A stretch of DNA of 64,000 nt, taken from positions 133,603,967 through 133,667,966 of the forward strand of contig NC_135505.1 of assembly GCF_052857255.1 (NCBI RefSeq), written 5' to 3'. The notes beneath the pieces are model-generated. The model was not told the DNA's origin and made no database searches. It was given only the letters and a program-made list of their open reading frames with translations. Shown in pieces: positions 1 to 12,280 of the stretch. Position 1 is the first letter of the stretch. Every line of letters begins with the position of its first letter. The stretch comes from Amblyomma americanum. Taxonomy: Eukaryota; Arthropoda; Arachnida; Ixodida; Ixodidae. Position numbers and translations under genes: made by a program.

Positions 1-503
1 CGTTCTAAGGTTCTGTGCGAAGCTTTTTTTTTGCTTATTTTGTGAGACTCGCTTCTTTGAGCTCCAAGATTCTGCATGCGTCCGCTCGGGGGAAAGCGTG
101 TGTCTTAAAGCACGGCCGTCGTTATTGCTAGGCTGTCGCGGGGAACCCTTCAAGCTTTCCGTGGCGTCTTTTTCTTGCGCGTAGCGCTAACTCTGCGTTT
201 TTTATTTAACTTTTTTTACGCAGTGGCTCTGCCCTATCCTGCATTCACGTTTGTTTTCTTTTGTTTATTTAGTGATGTTATTTTCTATTTACGTGATATT
301 TACAGAATACTGCAGCCCTATTTTTGTCCAAACAGGACGGGCAGAAGAGTGCAAACAACATTCCTATCATCTTCATGAATGAAGTCACCAACCACTGAAA
401 TATAGGAAAATATAGGTGATTGTATTTATACTTTGTTTATCATTTGTGGTCTTGGTGAATGGAAAATTAGCCGTGTAGGCATAATTTAATTGTTCACCAA
501 GAC
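1..503. other. No gene or repeat recognised
   Basis: AT-leaning, unstructured sequence up to the ATTT array. The only open frames are short and have no recognisable domain. I see nothing in it that I can support. Confidence 0.5.
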
Positions 504-508
504 ACTAT

Positions 509-575
<67 letters not shown>

Positions 576-578
576 TTT
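504..578. repeat. (ATTT)n microsatellite, ~75 bp
   Basis: About 18 uninterrupted copies of ATTT. The hydrophobic Leu/Phe/Ile/Tyr run read through it is only the repeat translated. A long pure array suggests a young, unstable locus. Confidence 0.95.
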
Positions 579-3488
579 CCCAGAGTACCCACAGCGTCAT
601 AAATCGCATTACAATGGGGGAGAGTATTTCAACGAAAATGGAATGAAAAAACCACAAGTTAACTGTCATGCGCATGAGAAAAACATGTGCAAGAAACAAC
701 GCTGCGACAACGAACCAAAAAATTAGAAAGAAAAAATTGCAGTATAAACACGCGCCACACGGTCTAGAGCATACCTTGAATTCGAGAAAAATTCATTTTT
801 GCAAAATTACATTTTACAAAATTTCTATAGTGGCAGCGAGCACAAGTAATCATTTCCACTAAATGTGGCGGCATCTTGGGGTAACTGGTTAAATTCTAAA
901 ATTGTCCGGAGAAAAAAATGCCATGTTAGAACTTACAGCCTTACACCTTACTTCTCTAATTTTGTTGACATGATCTCGTCGTAAAGAAATATAATCAGGA
1001 GGAAGAAAGTGCTTATCACGCCACATACCTGTTCAAAAATGAAAATTATTCTGAAGAAATTTCAGCCTTAGCATCTCCTTACGTTTTTTTTAAATGAAAT
1101 CCAGCCAAGGCTCTCCTTAGCCCGTGTAACAGGGATCTGTCTCGTGTAATACGTGAACTGTCTTGTGTAAGGAAAATAATAAATTATATTCGAGGTAAAT
1201 ATCGTTATGTCAGTTTCCCACTCATGAACACCACAAATTAGATAAACAAATGAAAGCATTCCTTTATACTTTCATTCGTTTCATTCGCTGTTGGCTTTAT
1301 TCATACCTGTTTTGTAATGATTACCTCAATTCCCTATCTTTGTCTGCTGAATTCTTATCACCTAGGAATGCAATTTCCATTCAGAAGTGCGTTTCTATTT
1401 TCACCTTTCTGTATATATATATACCACATTGCTTTTCAAGTGTCTATCTTTTACTCCTTCTGACCTTCGTAACCTAAAGCCTTTACTTCTTGTGGCCGCT
1501 CTCCAGAGTCTAAATTCGGTTTCTCTCACGAATTCGAGTCGCGCCTTTCGAATATCCGTCGTGTTGCTCCTCAGTCTCTGACTGTTTCGTAATGTAAAAA
1601 ATGTTCCAGAGTAGTGGAGAAAACTAATTTGACCACGTTTAGATCGCTACGAGGAATCAATAAGAAGCAAGAAAGACTTCAAGTAGCCGGAAACTCTGTC
1701 AAAACTTAACATGTGCCCGATGGGAGATATTTTACTTTTTATTTATTTATTAATTTGTACATACTTCAGCCCATACAGGGACTATCGCAGGAATGCACAT
1801 ATACAAAATATTGTTAATAGTCAAAGTTACAGTTTGCTGAGTTAATGTTATAATTTTTTTCATGCATTATATACTATAGCGCTGGCTGTACATGGCATGG
1901 CTGGTCTTGAGAATGTAGTAGGCAACGTTCTGTGAGGCAAAAAACAGTTAAAGCTAGCGTAAGATTTTTCCAAGTAAAATTTGCCCATTAGAGCTTGCTT
2001 TGCTAAATTTGCATGGGACGCGGCTTGTAAGTCGTATACGCGATGTCGCTGCGTCTTAGAACCATATAGTCTTGCTCAACTTTCTGGAATTTTGTCAGAT
2101 CTGGGGAAATTACTACAAAAATATTATATATTCTTACTTTCTATCATATTCTATTGGGAGCTCTCCTACATTGGTAGCGTCACGTCGTTTGTATGAGGGA
2201 GTATAAAATTGAACAAATAACACAGTAACTATCGTGTTGCTTAACTACTATTTCCATTATTATGAACTGCTCTGTGAGCGTGCTCGCAGCAAACGTCGCG
2301 CGGCGTACAATGTTTCAAAGCTGTCATTCTTGGGGAACCAAGTTAAGTGGTGTGAAATGAACGGGGTGAGATTAGCTGATGAGCCTAAACGCGATTAGTG
2401 ATATCTCGACGAAGTTAACTAAATTCAGTGCAATTCAGAATAGAGTATAAACTAAGCTGCTCCGCATCCAGCGCAATCTTAGCCAACTTTAGCGGAGCTG
2501 ATCCCATGAAAGGCAACGCTGCCAACGCCAAGGAAAAGGAACCGTCCGAATAAGAGGCAGGTTAAGTCCGAAGAATTCGCATTCGATTCCTCAGAAACAG
2601 GCTCCGGAGTTTTCGTTCACAACAGATGCTGCGACAAAGCCGCGTGTCTAACCTCGGGAAAAAGTGCTTCGCATAAATGTTAGTAAAAAAAAAGAGAATT
2701 TTGAGGCATTTCTCTCATTTGGCTGAACACTTATTAGAGGGTGCGTTATTCCCCAACGACAACATCTGTTCATGCCTGTTCATATTTCGCGAACCGTGCT
2801 AATGACAGTTTTCAGTCTATGCTGGTTCTTTTCTTCATTGTAATCATTCGCGCCTGCTTTACGCTGCAGTACCCATTACTAAGCGCTGTCGCGTTGTTGG
2901 CCCCCTTTTCCCCATAGCGGAACAAACAGGGGTACACTGGGGAATGGCAGTGTTTTTCCGTCATCCCCTTTTCTCCCTGAAAGAAGAAAGGAAGAGGTGC
3001 AAAGAACGGTTCCTGTTTGTTCTCGCTCAGTCGCGAGAGCAATCAATTTTATTCTTTCCTTACTCTTTCCCATCCTCCCCAACGCCCTGGTTAAGCGTTG
3101 TCGGCTCCAGCTCCTGAACTTGGCTTGACTGCGTGTCGGACGTGTCGCTTCACAAACTCGCTGCCTGAAAACTCCTTGTTTCGCCCTTCCCCTTTTCCCT
3201 TTCCAACTCTCCCTTTCCTTCCTTTTGTTTCGGCGCTGCCAGGGAAGCGGTGCATAATGAGGCGCGCACTCAACAACCCTAGTTTCCGGTCGCTTTAGCA
3301 TGACGCCTGCTGTCTTCATTATGCTTTGATTGTCGTTCCTTTTGAACCTTACCTATCAGCTCCCCATTTAACGGGGCGTGTTAAGACGGCGTTGTGACCT
3401 ACCTCGAATTTTTCGCGCCAAAACATGGGGAGACCTTGTGATGTGCCGCCGCTTTGCTTGCGCACTACTGATGTTTTCTTTTCCTTGC
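579..3488. other. Unannotated, AT-rich interval
   Basis: No gene, RNA or mobile element recognised. It has a short TTTA-rich patch near 1733-1755 and a pyrimidine-rich stretch near 3170-3240. The 146-codon minus-strand frame at 2879-3319 is Arg/Lys-rich and overlaps open frames on the other strand, so it looks like a composition artefact. Confidence 0.4.
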
Positions 3489-3738
3489 TATGGTCGGATA
3501 CAACTCAAGAAGCAAGCGGCTTTTTCTCGTGTAAGGACCTCCTTCCAGCCAATGGCGTCGGCCGATTCTCATGAGCATCCTAGCGTGAAAGGGGGCACTC
3601 CCCTTTCTCTATGGTCGGAGATAGTCCCTCCCTACATTATCACGCTAGCAAGGTCATGAGAATCGGCCGACGCCATTGACTTGAAGGGGATCCTTTGACG
3701 GGAACAGGCGCTTCGTTCTTGAGTTGTATCCGACTATA
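3489..3738. mobile_element. Foldback DNA element, family A, copy 1
   Basis: The two ends are long imperfect inverted repeats. The left arm begins TATGGTCGGATACAACTC, and the right arm ends with the complement GAGTTGTATCCGACTATA. A second conserved inverted block, GGCGTCGGCCGATTCTCATG, lies further in on both arms. TA flanks both ends (3489-3490 and 3737-3738), as expected for a TA target duplication of Tc1/mariner-type elements. There is no coding capacity, so it would be non-autonomous. A second copy with the same architecture lies at 33730-33989. The superfamily is inference; the inverted structure and the second copy are seen directly. Confidence 0.8.
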
Positions 3739-4800
3739 GAATGTAATTCCTGTGAACTCGAATGCTTTAAATTCTTTGAGAATGTTCAATACACTACAAA
3801 ATACGTTTGCGCCGGAGTATTGAGCTTAATTTGTGTGTGTGATGTGCGTTTTTGAACTGAGTGCGTGTCAAAAATTAGCGGCTCAACTCGATGTTTCCAT
3901 AGCAAGCAGAACGTTTCGATGTGTTTCTTTCGTGTTTACAGCGACAGCTGTTATTGCCACGTTTTTCGCCTATGCTAGCTGCGTGGTCGGCGTAACACAC
4001 CAGGTGCAACGCGTCGCGGTGATTGCTCGGAATGTAGTGACTTCACGCATGATGTCATGACAACGGGCCATTCTGATTAGCCTGAATGTGATTCACTGAT
4101 TGTTTTAATAGAGTAACGTCACTGTTACGCCACGACGCATGGACAGGGATTACCCGTAATGCTCTGATTGCGTGATTCCGTAACATACCTCCCACACTCG
4201 TGCTCTGTTTCTAAACACTGCGACTTGCGTCGGTATTTCACGCCACCACAGCGGTCGCTTAAATTCGCATAACGACAATGGTAAAAGTACAGTCGTGAGC
4301 AATATGAACGGGAACAAGCGTTTTGCTCAAAAATGAAAATTATTTTGGTTATTTCTGCTAAATTTGAGAACTTTCAGATATTATATGGCAAGTGTAAAAT
4401 TAATCAGAAAATCTAAAAACATTGCTTTTAACTCATAAATATACATTAATTAATAAATGAATGCTCAAGCCTCGTTCCCTCTCGTATCGTTCACGGCTGT
4501 ACGCTGTTTTTTTTAACCATGTTAGAGTATCAGCAGTGATTTCCCTTGTAGTGCCTAGACTCCTGGCTGACTAGAATAGCGCAACATAATTAGTTCACTT
4601 TCGGAGGTGGTGGCAATAGTCCCGAGTAAACTCGCGCTGAAAGGCAGTGAAGCTTTAAGGGCCTTTAAGAATTAAGCAGCCTTGACTGGTCCGTACTTGG
4701 ATATGGTTTTAGCCTTCCCAACTCGGCCATTCTGCTACACATGTGCACATAGCTGCTTGGCTGGACCGCTATTCCTCTAAGACCAGTGTCGCTATAGCAA

Positions 4801-4836
4801 ATGCAGAAAATGCAGGAAATGCAGCAAATGCAGGCA
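4801..4836 (+). repeat. Four 9-bp ATGCAGNNA units
   Basis: Four consecutive units: atgcagaaa, atgcaggaa, atgcagcaa, atgcaggca. The first six bases are invariant and only positions 7 and 8 vary. Small tandem array; no function inferred. Confidence 0.85.
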
Positions 4837-5356
4837 TGTGCTTCGAGGATTAAAAAAAAGCAGCATCCACAGCCCTTTCCTCCTCACCCTGTCTTGGCGT
4901 GAAACAGTGCTAGTCCTAGTCAAAGCATAACGTGAAAGGCACTTGTGCGATGGATATACGCACGTTACTCATTCCGTTAAGTTCGACAACTTTTGCAGCT
5001 ATTCGACTCCCGTCCTAATCGCAGTATGGGGAGTCGTTTACTGCGGAAATCCTTTATGCGGGGGAGTGATTTGGCGCGGCGTTATAGAAGGGAGCAATTC
5101 AGAACACCACCTGCGCTTTACGGTGCGCCGCGAACACGTGGCGAAGTACGTCCTTATTAGAGGGCCGTCTGTGTACCTCCGATGAGGCACGTATTTCTCG
5201 GGTATACAGGTGCAATCAATGTCGCCAGCACACGCAGTCGTCGCCAATAACCTGGAGTATATTAACGTTCTCTTCTTTTTTTGCTGTTTGTTTTTGCGCG
5301 GGGTGCCCAGAGCACGAATGATGCTAGCGAAAGTGGAGTACGTGGGGAATGGAGGA

Positions 5357-5538
5357 GGGGGGGGGGGGGTAATTTTCTCCGGCCGCGCACTGGCACCCAG
5401 GCATCGCTTTGGTGAATGTGCGAGCTACCGAAGCCGAGCGCGCACGAATCGTCGTCGGCGTCCATAACCGCGCTGCTGCTTTCCCTGTGTGGAAGGGAAA
5501 GCCGGATGGCGGTGGTAGGAGGAGGGGGGGGGGGGGGG
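5357..5538 (+). repeat. Two long G homopolymers (13 and 15 nt)
   Basis: G runs at 5357-5369 and 5524-5538, both inside purine-rich sequence (GGAGG context). They could form G-quadruplex or triplex structure, and their exact length is unreliable in sequencing. Confidence 0.85.
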
Positions 5539-7012
5539 AAGGAGGGGATTCGAGATGCCGGGGATTGCCTCTCTTGCTCTATTGCGGCGCGGAATCATAG
5601 GAGGGTGTCCGCGCTAGATCAATACGCTCGAGCATGGCAGGTAACCGCTTTTGGAAACGGCGCCGCAAACTTGGGTCTCTTTGCCTCATCGATCTGGCTT
5701 GGATTACGAAAACAAAAAGAAAGTATCTTCTCGCTTTTACACGAGGCCCACCCCTCCGGCTGAGGTGTTTTGACAGCGATAGCTGCAAGCACCGTTTTTC
5801 TTCGGTATACACGGTGTAGTATGTCACAACCGCAAACTTCTGGCCGGGTATAGTATGAAGATTCAATTTTGATTCTATTTCATTTTTCTTCACATTTAAG
5901 GGGTTGCTTCAAGCGTCGTCATGCCGTAACCTTCGCAGGACTTGAACCAATGACTTGGACTGAACGCTGCTGTGGAATCGCTGGAGTCAATCACGAATAT
6001 CGAAAAAGAAAAGAATGGAAGGTATCTAAATTGAATCGTCGTATTATACCGGCACTGCATTCGTTTACGGACTACTGAGAATGGAGACCTTTAAAATAAA
6101 GGGACACTCGGCTAGGGAAATATGGGAATGAGGTGGTGCCAGTGCGCATGCGCAGAAGAATATTCGCAACGGCTTTATTGTCCTGCGACTGCGCACTTGC
6201 GCCCCACTGTTTCCCTGGCCCCCTAGGGAACCGATAGTTCCCAAGTATTCGAAAAGTCCCTAATGTTATCGGGCGGGTCGCGGAGCGGACGTTATCAAGA
6301 GTGTGACCAGTGCTCTCATATAACATCTTTTCCATTCATCGAGATGGCAGCCGGTATGTAATAAACTTTATTTAATTCTCGGTTTGACAACTAATTTCCA
6401 GCCTGGGTCTATTTGGAGATAAGGGCGAGACGTGTTTATCTGGTTTACAACGACCCTTGTACTGTGCGAACGTCCTTTGCGAGTTTCTTTCACTATCCCG
6501 TTACTCCTTTTTCCCCCGTTTTCCGGCCCTCACAACTCCACACACACATTCCTACAAGTCCTTTGAAGCGCGGTTATCTATTTGCACTTGAGCTGGACGT
6601 TTATTCGTTTCCATCAGCCACTGCCACTCGCGTGACAGAAGAACTGAAACCATCACTGCTTTTCCGGAGGCGTAACTGATGGCCATAGAAAGATCCAACT
6701 CGAGCCAAGACCAGAGGAAAAGATCCCGGATTTGTTTTTTCTTGCGTTTGCCTTCAGACGCTTCCCCGCTTTCTCAACTTTTTTTGCCTTTTTTTTATCA
6801 TCCAGCAGCGGTTGATTCCAAGCCGTCCATTCGTTCGCTCGGGTTTATAAACAACTCGAAGCGATGGCTGACGCGTCACCAGGAACAGAAGGAATAAAGG
6901 GAAGGCGGAAAAAATACTTTACTGCACCTGGCGAACTAGCTTTCGAGCGTGCTTTCTACTTGGGCTCTTCGATTTGTCGCTAGAAAGCGCCGTATGTTCT
7001 GCTTCAGAGGGG

Positions 7013-7133
7013 TACATTCTAAACAGAAAGGGGTGAAATGGAGTACGCTGTCCTCCTTGTATAAAAGGGTGTGCGCTTGAGGACAGCTTACTCCCTGTTC
7101 GCTCCTATGTGGGTGTATCTTGTTTAGAGTGTA
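7013..7133. mobile_element. Small MITE, family B, copy 1
   Basis: The left end TACATTCTAAACAG is the near-complement of the right end, which finishes GTTTAGAGTGTA. Further in, GGAGTACGCTGTCCTC on the left pairs with GAGGACAGCTTACTCC on the right, so most of the 121 bp can fold back on itself. Related copies at 26648-26778 and 38419-38537 keep the ACTCC-box and GTTTAGAGTG end. No coding capacity; probably mobilised by a transposase supplied elsewhere. Confidence 0.75.
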
Positions 7134-10054
7134 GAGAGAAAGGGAAGGCCGCTTCACGCCTCCGTTTTGGTTTTTAAACGAGATACAAACCGCCTCTCTG
7201 AGCGTGGGATGCATTCGCCGGAAGCAACTTCGGGTTGGGAAGACGGGCAAGGTATCGAGGCGTCGTATATACCGTGAAAACTCGTGAATAAAAGAGGATG
7301 GGTTTGATTATTTTTTTTTATTTTATGCTCGTAAATATACCCGCTTCTGTGGCGCGGTGGATATGGCTTTCTGCTGATGTGCCCGAGTTGGCGGCGTCGA
7401 TCTTGGGCAAGGCGCCCCGTCTCCATGAACGTGAAATTGGGAAGGCATCCAGGTACACCTGAAAGTGCGGAAGATGTTAACGAGGTCGGGTACAACGCTC
7501 GTCTCTCATCGTCGGCCTTTTGGGGGAGGGGACTGTTCGTATAATTGTCATTTTGTACACTTTTTTGCATTTTTCAACCCTCATCAGTCAATGCTTGCCA
7601 CAGTAGAGTGGTAGGAATTCTCAGCGCCGTAATAAAGCCACTGTAAGTATTGCTTTCCTGTTTTTTTTCCTTAAAGTGGTTCTGAAACACTATACACTTC
7701 TAAAAGCAGCAGAGGACCCACAATTACGCGCGAAAGTTGGCGAGCCCTTCTCGGCGACTTTTTCATGCTTGCACTTTCCTCCGTCGCTCGCAACTACGTA
7801 TACATGTTGAGAGGTGGCTATTGGTTAGGTTCTACCAGACGTCACGCAGCTACCATGCCCGCGTAGCTCCGGCGGGTCAGGAAGCTCTCCCCTGGAGGTG
7901 GGGCCGGCGGAAGAGCACCAACCTTCCAGTGTGCAAAAAGTGACGAGAGGAAAGGGAAAGGCGCGAAGACGCTGAAATTCAAATTTTGACTGCGGATAAC
8001 CCTGTTTCTACAAACTGCATTAAAAAATTCTTCGTGGACAATAATCGTGAAGCGGCGTGCTTTCACATCGCATGCATACCGCAACTTTATTAGATCCCCT
8101 TTCAGAGCCCCTTTAAGCAGCGACCTTTGCACTAAAGGAGGGCTCTTAGCGTATAGTCTGGTTTGCATTGAGTACTTGTCCTTGTTTTTTTCTTTCTGAA
8201 ACTGTGTCGTCAGAACACGATGATTCTCAGAATCACGGTGCTGTTTACTTTTCGCATTAATATTCTACACAAACAGAGAAAGAAGATTCAAGATTCGCTG
8301 ACTCATCGGCCAGATGATGTATGCTTTAGCCTAAGTGACCTTAGGCCTGCCATTATTCGCAGCGTGGTCCCAGTGGGCCCGTGTCGTCCCTCAACTATGC
8401 CAGAAATAATGAGCGCGCCGCGGATGATGCTGATGCGTGCGATAATGGAAGCACGGAGGGAGGGAACAGCGCCTTCGCTGAAGCCGATGGAATCCGCCGC
8501 CTACAACGTTCGCTTTTGTGCGCTGCTTTTTGTTTGCCGAGCATTTGCTAGCTGGCTTGCTGAGCAACGTCCCTTAGCGGAGTGGTCTTTTTTTCCGGCG
8601 CGGAAAATTGATCGACGGAATTTTTAGCAGCAGCCGCCGTCGAGATCAACGCAGCTGAGACACCGACGAATGCGTTATATGCGCGAGGGCGTTTCGCTTC
8701 TTAAGCAGCTTCCATGGCTCCGCTTCGATATAGGCATTATTAATTGGTGGCATGTGTTAACTGGTGGCGTATACCCTCCTCACCAAAAGTAACCGAGCAG
8801 CTGGTTTTTGCTTCTTAACAGTATAACTGAGCCTTTACGGCACCCCTAAAGACCGAAAAGTGTCGAAACGTGAAGACAAGCTCTCACCTTAATTTACGCG
8901 GATTCGCAGCTCATGGGCTGCCTAAGTGCTTCGTTGCGCCGCTAAGAAAGGAACCACCGTTGCCCGGTTACTTTTGGCAAATACGGTACCTGCTGAGTTA
9001 ATGTGCTCTTGAACCCAGTCGCATCGAAGCAAACGGGGAATGGGATATGGTAGTTGTAGGAGGCAAAAAGCAAGACGTCTCACGGGAAACGATTGGTCAA
9101 AAAAGAAAAAAAAGCGATAAGCAGTGGAAGTTTTCAGGCATTGTTGTTTTGATCGACGAGTTTTGAGATACTTACATGGCTGCAGTGCGCATAAAAGCTT
9201 GATGAAGAGAACGAGGTAGCCGTCGAGTAAACGAAACAGTTCAGGGAAAGAACGATGAACAAATAAAACTAAGTATATATGAGTTACTGAAAATATGTGA
9301 GTGAGAATTGCTCCATGTGCTTTAGTTAGAATGGCACAGGAAGGCTAAATATACAGTATACATGAAATCTTTGTTTTTTATATAGGTCCAATGTGACGAA
9401 AGCTCAGAAAAAAAAGCTTATGGGCGTACGCTAAGCAGACGGATTGAGCCTTACGTCGAACATGACACTAATTGTTCTGCCAGTGCCAATGAGTTCAGGC
9501 AGAATATAACTACTGCCTACTAGCGTAGGCAACGCAATGCAACGGATTTTGCGCATGCAGGCGCGTCGGTGTGCAGGCAAATTCTGTACACAATCGGTGC
9601 AAGACAAGAGGCTCAAAATGCCGAAATCCATATAAATTCAGCACAAAGCACGCAGAAGACGCATGAAATCCCAAGCAGCAGAGGTAATTGGCCGAGTATT
9701 GCAAATAGATGGTTTCAATCTTGTTCTTTGCAGGACCGACCTTTGCCAGTGTGTGCCCAATATAAGGTCGATTTGTTGGAACTGTTATTCGTAATATTAT
9801 TGATGAAATATGGTTAGGAGGTCCATGAAAGCGAAAACTGTTCGGAGGCGCAGACATCTGTGCGACACCTCTTCCTGCCAGGTGATGTTCAGGGTGTCTT
9901 CAGCGTCCGCGTAAAGTCTGGTGCCTGTAAGACGATTGCTGTCGCATTTCCTTCACATCAATCCAGTGTACCGCTCCTAATTTAACGTAGGTTTGTGAAA
10001 ACATGGAACTCTTGCAAAATTTTGCAACTGGCGGCTGCTGAAGTTCTCCAGTGT
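7134..10054. other. Unannotated interval
   Basis: No gene or recognisable repeat. Short ORFs at 7154-7570 (minus), 8220-8627 (plus) and 9510-9857 (minus) lack family motifs, and the longest rely on non-ATG starts or overlap other open frames. Confidence 0.4.
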
Positions 10055-10400
10055 AGTAGTATATAGCTTTATTTTCCGACGTATATAAGATAGGCTTGAA
10101 CTCAACCGCCTAGACGACGGCCTGGAATCCGTGGACCCGGGCGGCGTGTTCGGCCAGTCGGATGGTTCTAAGCTGTGTCTCCGAGTCTGAGCTGCGCATT
10201 AGAGTCTGCCAAAGTTCATCTGTCTTAGTTTCCGTGCGCGTATTGTGTGTTTCAGGACAAGTCCACATAATGTGTAGAAAATCTGCCCTACCCTGCCACA
10301 GCTGGCATCTAACCGAGAATTGTTGCGGGTACCACCGGCTAAGGCTAGCTGGGTTTGGATATGTCCTCGTCTCTAAGCTCCTCGCGATGTTTTCTCGATC
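10055..10400 (-). pseudogene. Non-LTR retrotransposon (LINE) ORF2 C-terminus, decayed
   Basis: Read on the minus strand, this gives the C-terminal end of a reverse-transcriptase ORF of the kind seen in Jockey/I-like LINEs. It holds the segment ETRTYPNP, then RWYPQQFSVRC, then a zinc-knuckle-like CCHC block with pattern C-x2-W-x7-H-x4-C near 10256-10310, in which the second Cys has become Trp. The frame ends HGFQAVV-stop (stop at 10110-10112). Downstream on that strand an AATAAA signal lies at 10069-10074, close to the presumed 3' terminus. An in-frame stop just upstream of the preserved part shows it is dead. The reverse-transcriptase core and endonuclease are absent, consistent with 5' truncation. 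Clade assignment is tentative; that it is a LINE C-terminus I consider likely. Confidence 0.8.
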
Positions 10401-11202
10401 TTATTTAATTTCTTATCCGCTGGCGGGTACTCGACCCTGCCGAGCTCATAGTGCGACATTCCGATAAAGATTTCCGTTTCTCCTAGTGAAAGTTGATATA
10501 TAAGCCGATTGCAACGACGACCCTTTCGAGATCTCCCCTTCATTCCACCCTCGCTCTTTTGACGTCATCGCTCTTTCACCGCTTCCCATCCACGTAGCCC
10601 GTCGTCCGCTTCCCCGGTGCTCATTTGCATGAGCCCACGCCAGCCTCCAGCGCTCTTCTCCTAGCATCTCATCACCTCGGTAACTACGCACTTCGTGCAC
10701 AGGAGGCCCCAGGCACGTCTCATCGCTCAACTCGCCTTCTCCCGTTCGCCACTCCCCCCCACCCCCCCCCACCCCCCCCTTCTATTCATTAGTGTCAGCG
10801 CGCACAGTATTCGGCGCCTGCGAACCGTCGGTGTCGGTGAGTGGAGTTTTTTGTGAGGAGCGAACGCGTGTCCGGCTGACGGTGCGTTGAGCTTGGCCGG
10901 AACGATGATACGAGGCTGCCGCTCAGTGGCACGGCGGAACGCGCACCTTACTCGAAAGGAGGCGGCACCGTCGGCTATTGTTAAGGGATAACGGTGACTG
11001 AGAGGCGGGGCTGGCAGAACGCATCGCGTAGCGCGCGAATTCACGCGAACTGTTCGAGAAACGAGATGGAGAAGCGACGTTTTTTTCATTGGTTTCATGA
11101 TTATTCGTTCGTTTGCCTGCTTCATTTCTCGTTCCCTAAGGATGCCGCTGCGTTCAGTAGCCAGTCAACACTTGTGCGAGAAGATAAAAAAAAAGGCTTC
11201 CA
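10401..11202. other. GC-rich interval, no gene confirmed
   Basis: GC-rich with a C-run cluster at 10754-10779. Overlapping minus-strand frames of 108 and 132 codons cross it but show no domain and read the C runs as Gly-rich peptide. It could be promoter-like, but no start site or exon can be named. Confidence 0.35.
10754..10779 (-). repeat. Three C runs (G4 motif on minus strand)
   Basis: C runs of 7, 9 and 8 separated by single A residues. On the minus strand this is three G tracts with one-base loops, long enough to supply four G3 tracts for a G-quadruplex. Confidence 0.8.
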
Positions 11203-11466
11203 GCCTTGCAAAAACTTCTTTAGACAGTCTATAGACTGTCCAAACTTCTGTCTATAATGTCTATAGACTCTCTATAGACGAATCCAAGAGAACAGTCTAT
11301 AGACAATATAAATCCTATAGATAGTCTATAGATTTATGGCCATACACTTTTAGTAGACTTTTTCCGATAGACATTTTATAGACCATGAATAGACAAAAAT
11401 ATCTATAGGAAGGCAATAGAGTCTATAAGAAATCGATAGACTGTCTATAGACAATTTTTATAAGGG
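11203..11466 (+). mobile_element. Palindrome-rich MITE, family C, copy 1
   Basis: About 264 bp built from repeated GTCTATAGAC palindromes and half-sites. The ends are short inverted repeats (CCTTGCAAAAA on the left; the right end reads TTTTTATAAGGG). The internal order of motifs, including TTTATGGCCATACA and ATAGACAAAAATATCT, is kept in copies at 32234-32498 (opposite strand) and 43213-43495. No ORF. The density of self-complementary decamers makes the element able to form many local hairpins. Superfamily unknown. Confidence 0.8.
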
Positions 11467-11532
11467 CACGACGGTCGGCATTGTGTAACGGGAGATTCAG
11501 TGACAGCCCTTTTGTTGGTGACTAGAATATCG

Positions 11533-11557
11533 CTATTATTATTATTATTATTATTAT
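11533..11557 (+). repeat. (ATT)n microsatellite
   Basis: Eight ATT units. The same trinucleotide forms the SINE A tail, but no SINE body adjoins it here. Confidence 0.9.
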
Positions 11558-11559
11558 CA

Positions 11560-12280
11560 ACTGGATCCAACACCACACTCCCTCTCCACGCGACCACAAA
11601 CTTACCGGCCCCCTCTCCCAATACCTCACTCCCACATCTCCACGCTACGCCCCCGCGTTTCCACACATACCCACAAATTCTGGACAAGCTCATTTTTTTC
11701 AATAGGAGGTTGTTTATGAACGCAGTTTCTCGCGTATTTCAAGATTACATCGTAACAAACAATATATCCTCAGATCCCTTTTCGACACGCTTCCCGTGTT
11801 CTCCAATTAATTGTCAAAAACACATACTATTGGTGTTCTATGGCGTCCATAGCTACTCGGTGCGGGCGCTGGAGAAATTTCAATAGCTAAATTTCGCTAC
11901 ACATCGGAAGGTTAGACCATTCCCATTAATATGATCATAACAGCATCTTACATTACTTCATAGTTGACTGATCACAGTTAAAAGTGGTCTCCAAGAAAGC
12001 AGGGCTTCTGACGACTAAGCGGTGCCGTACTCTCACACGACCACACTCACACACTCTAACGTGACTGTTCTCTCCACGATCTCACCCCCAAATTCCTACT
12101 CCACGAATCCGTACATCCACGTGACCACTCTACACTGCCACACTCCCAATGCACGCAACCACACAACCAGACATTTCTTACACAAGCTCAATACCGCACT
12201 CGACACTGCCATACTTCCAGGCAACCGCTCCACAGCGCCATATGGCCATATTCTAAGACGACCACTCCCAAAACCTCCTC
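11560..12280 (+). repeat. Degenerate C/A-rich, G-poor tracts
   Basis: Two strand-asymmetric blocks (about 11560-11680 and 12015-12280) made of variants of CACGCGACCAC and CTCCACG. The Thr/Pro/His/Ser-rich ORFs here (11500-11886 and 12022-12285) are translations of that bias. Probably an old minisatellite. Confidence 0.45.

Larger units (their letters stand above)
3739..7012. other. Unannotated interval with GC-rich, G-run patch
   Basis: No gene recognised. Within it are a 36-bp nonanucleotide array (4801-4836) and a GC- and purine-rich patch at about 5290-5620 with two long G runs. Overlapping short ORFs at 5400-5900 occur on both strands and come from the low stop-codon density. The frame at 6072-6335 on the minus strand has no recognisable domain. 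Confidence 0.4.

Noticed and set aside
490..726. ORF with repeated hydrophobic LFIY-type peptide
   Set aside because: Translation of the ATTT microsatellite.
2879..3319. 146-codon Arg-rich minus-strand gene
   Set aside because: Overlaps open frames on the opposite strand in purine/pyrimidine-biased DNA; no motif.
5931..6000. tRNA gene at a minus-strand GGTTCAAGTCC
   Set aside because: The B box is perfect but no A box or cloverleaf can be drawn around it.
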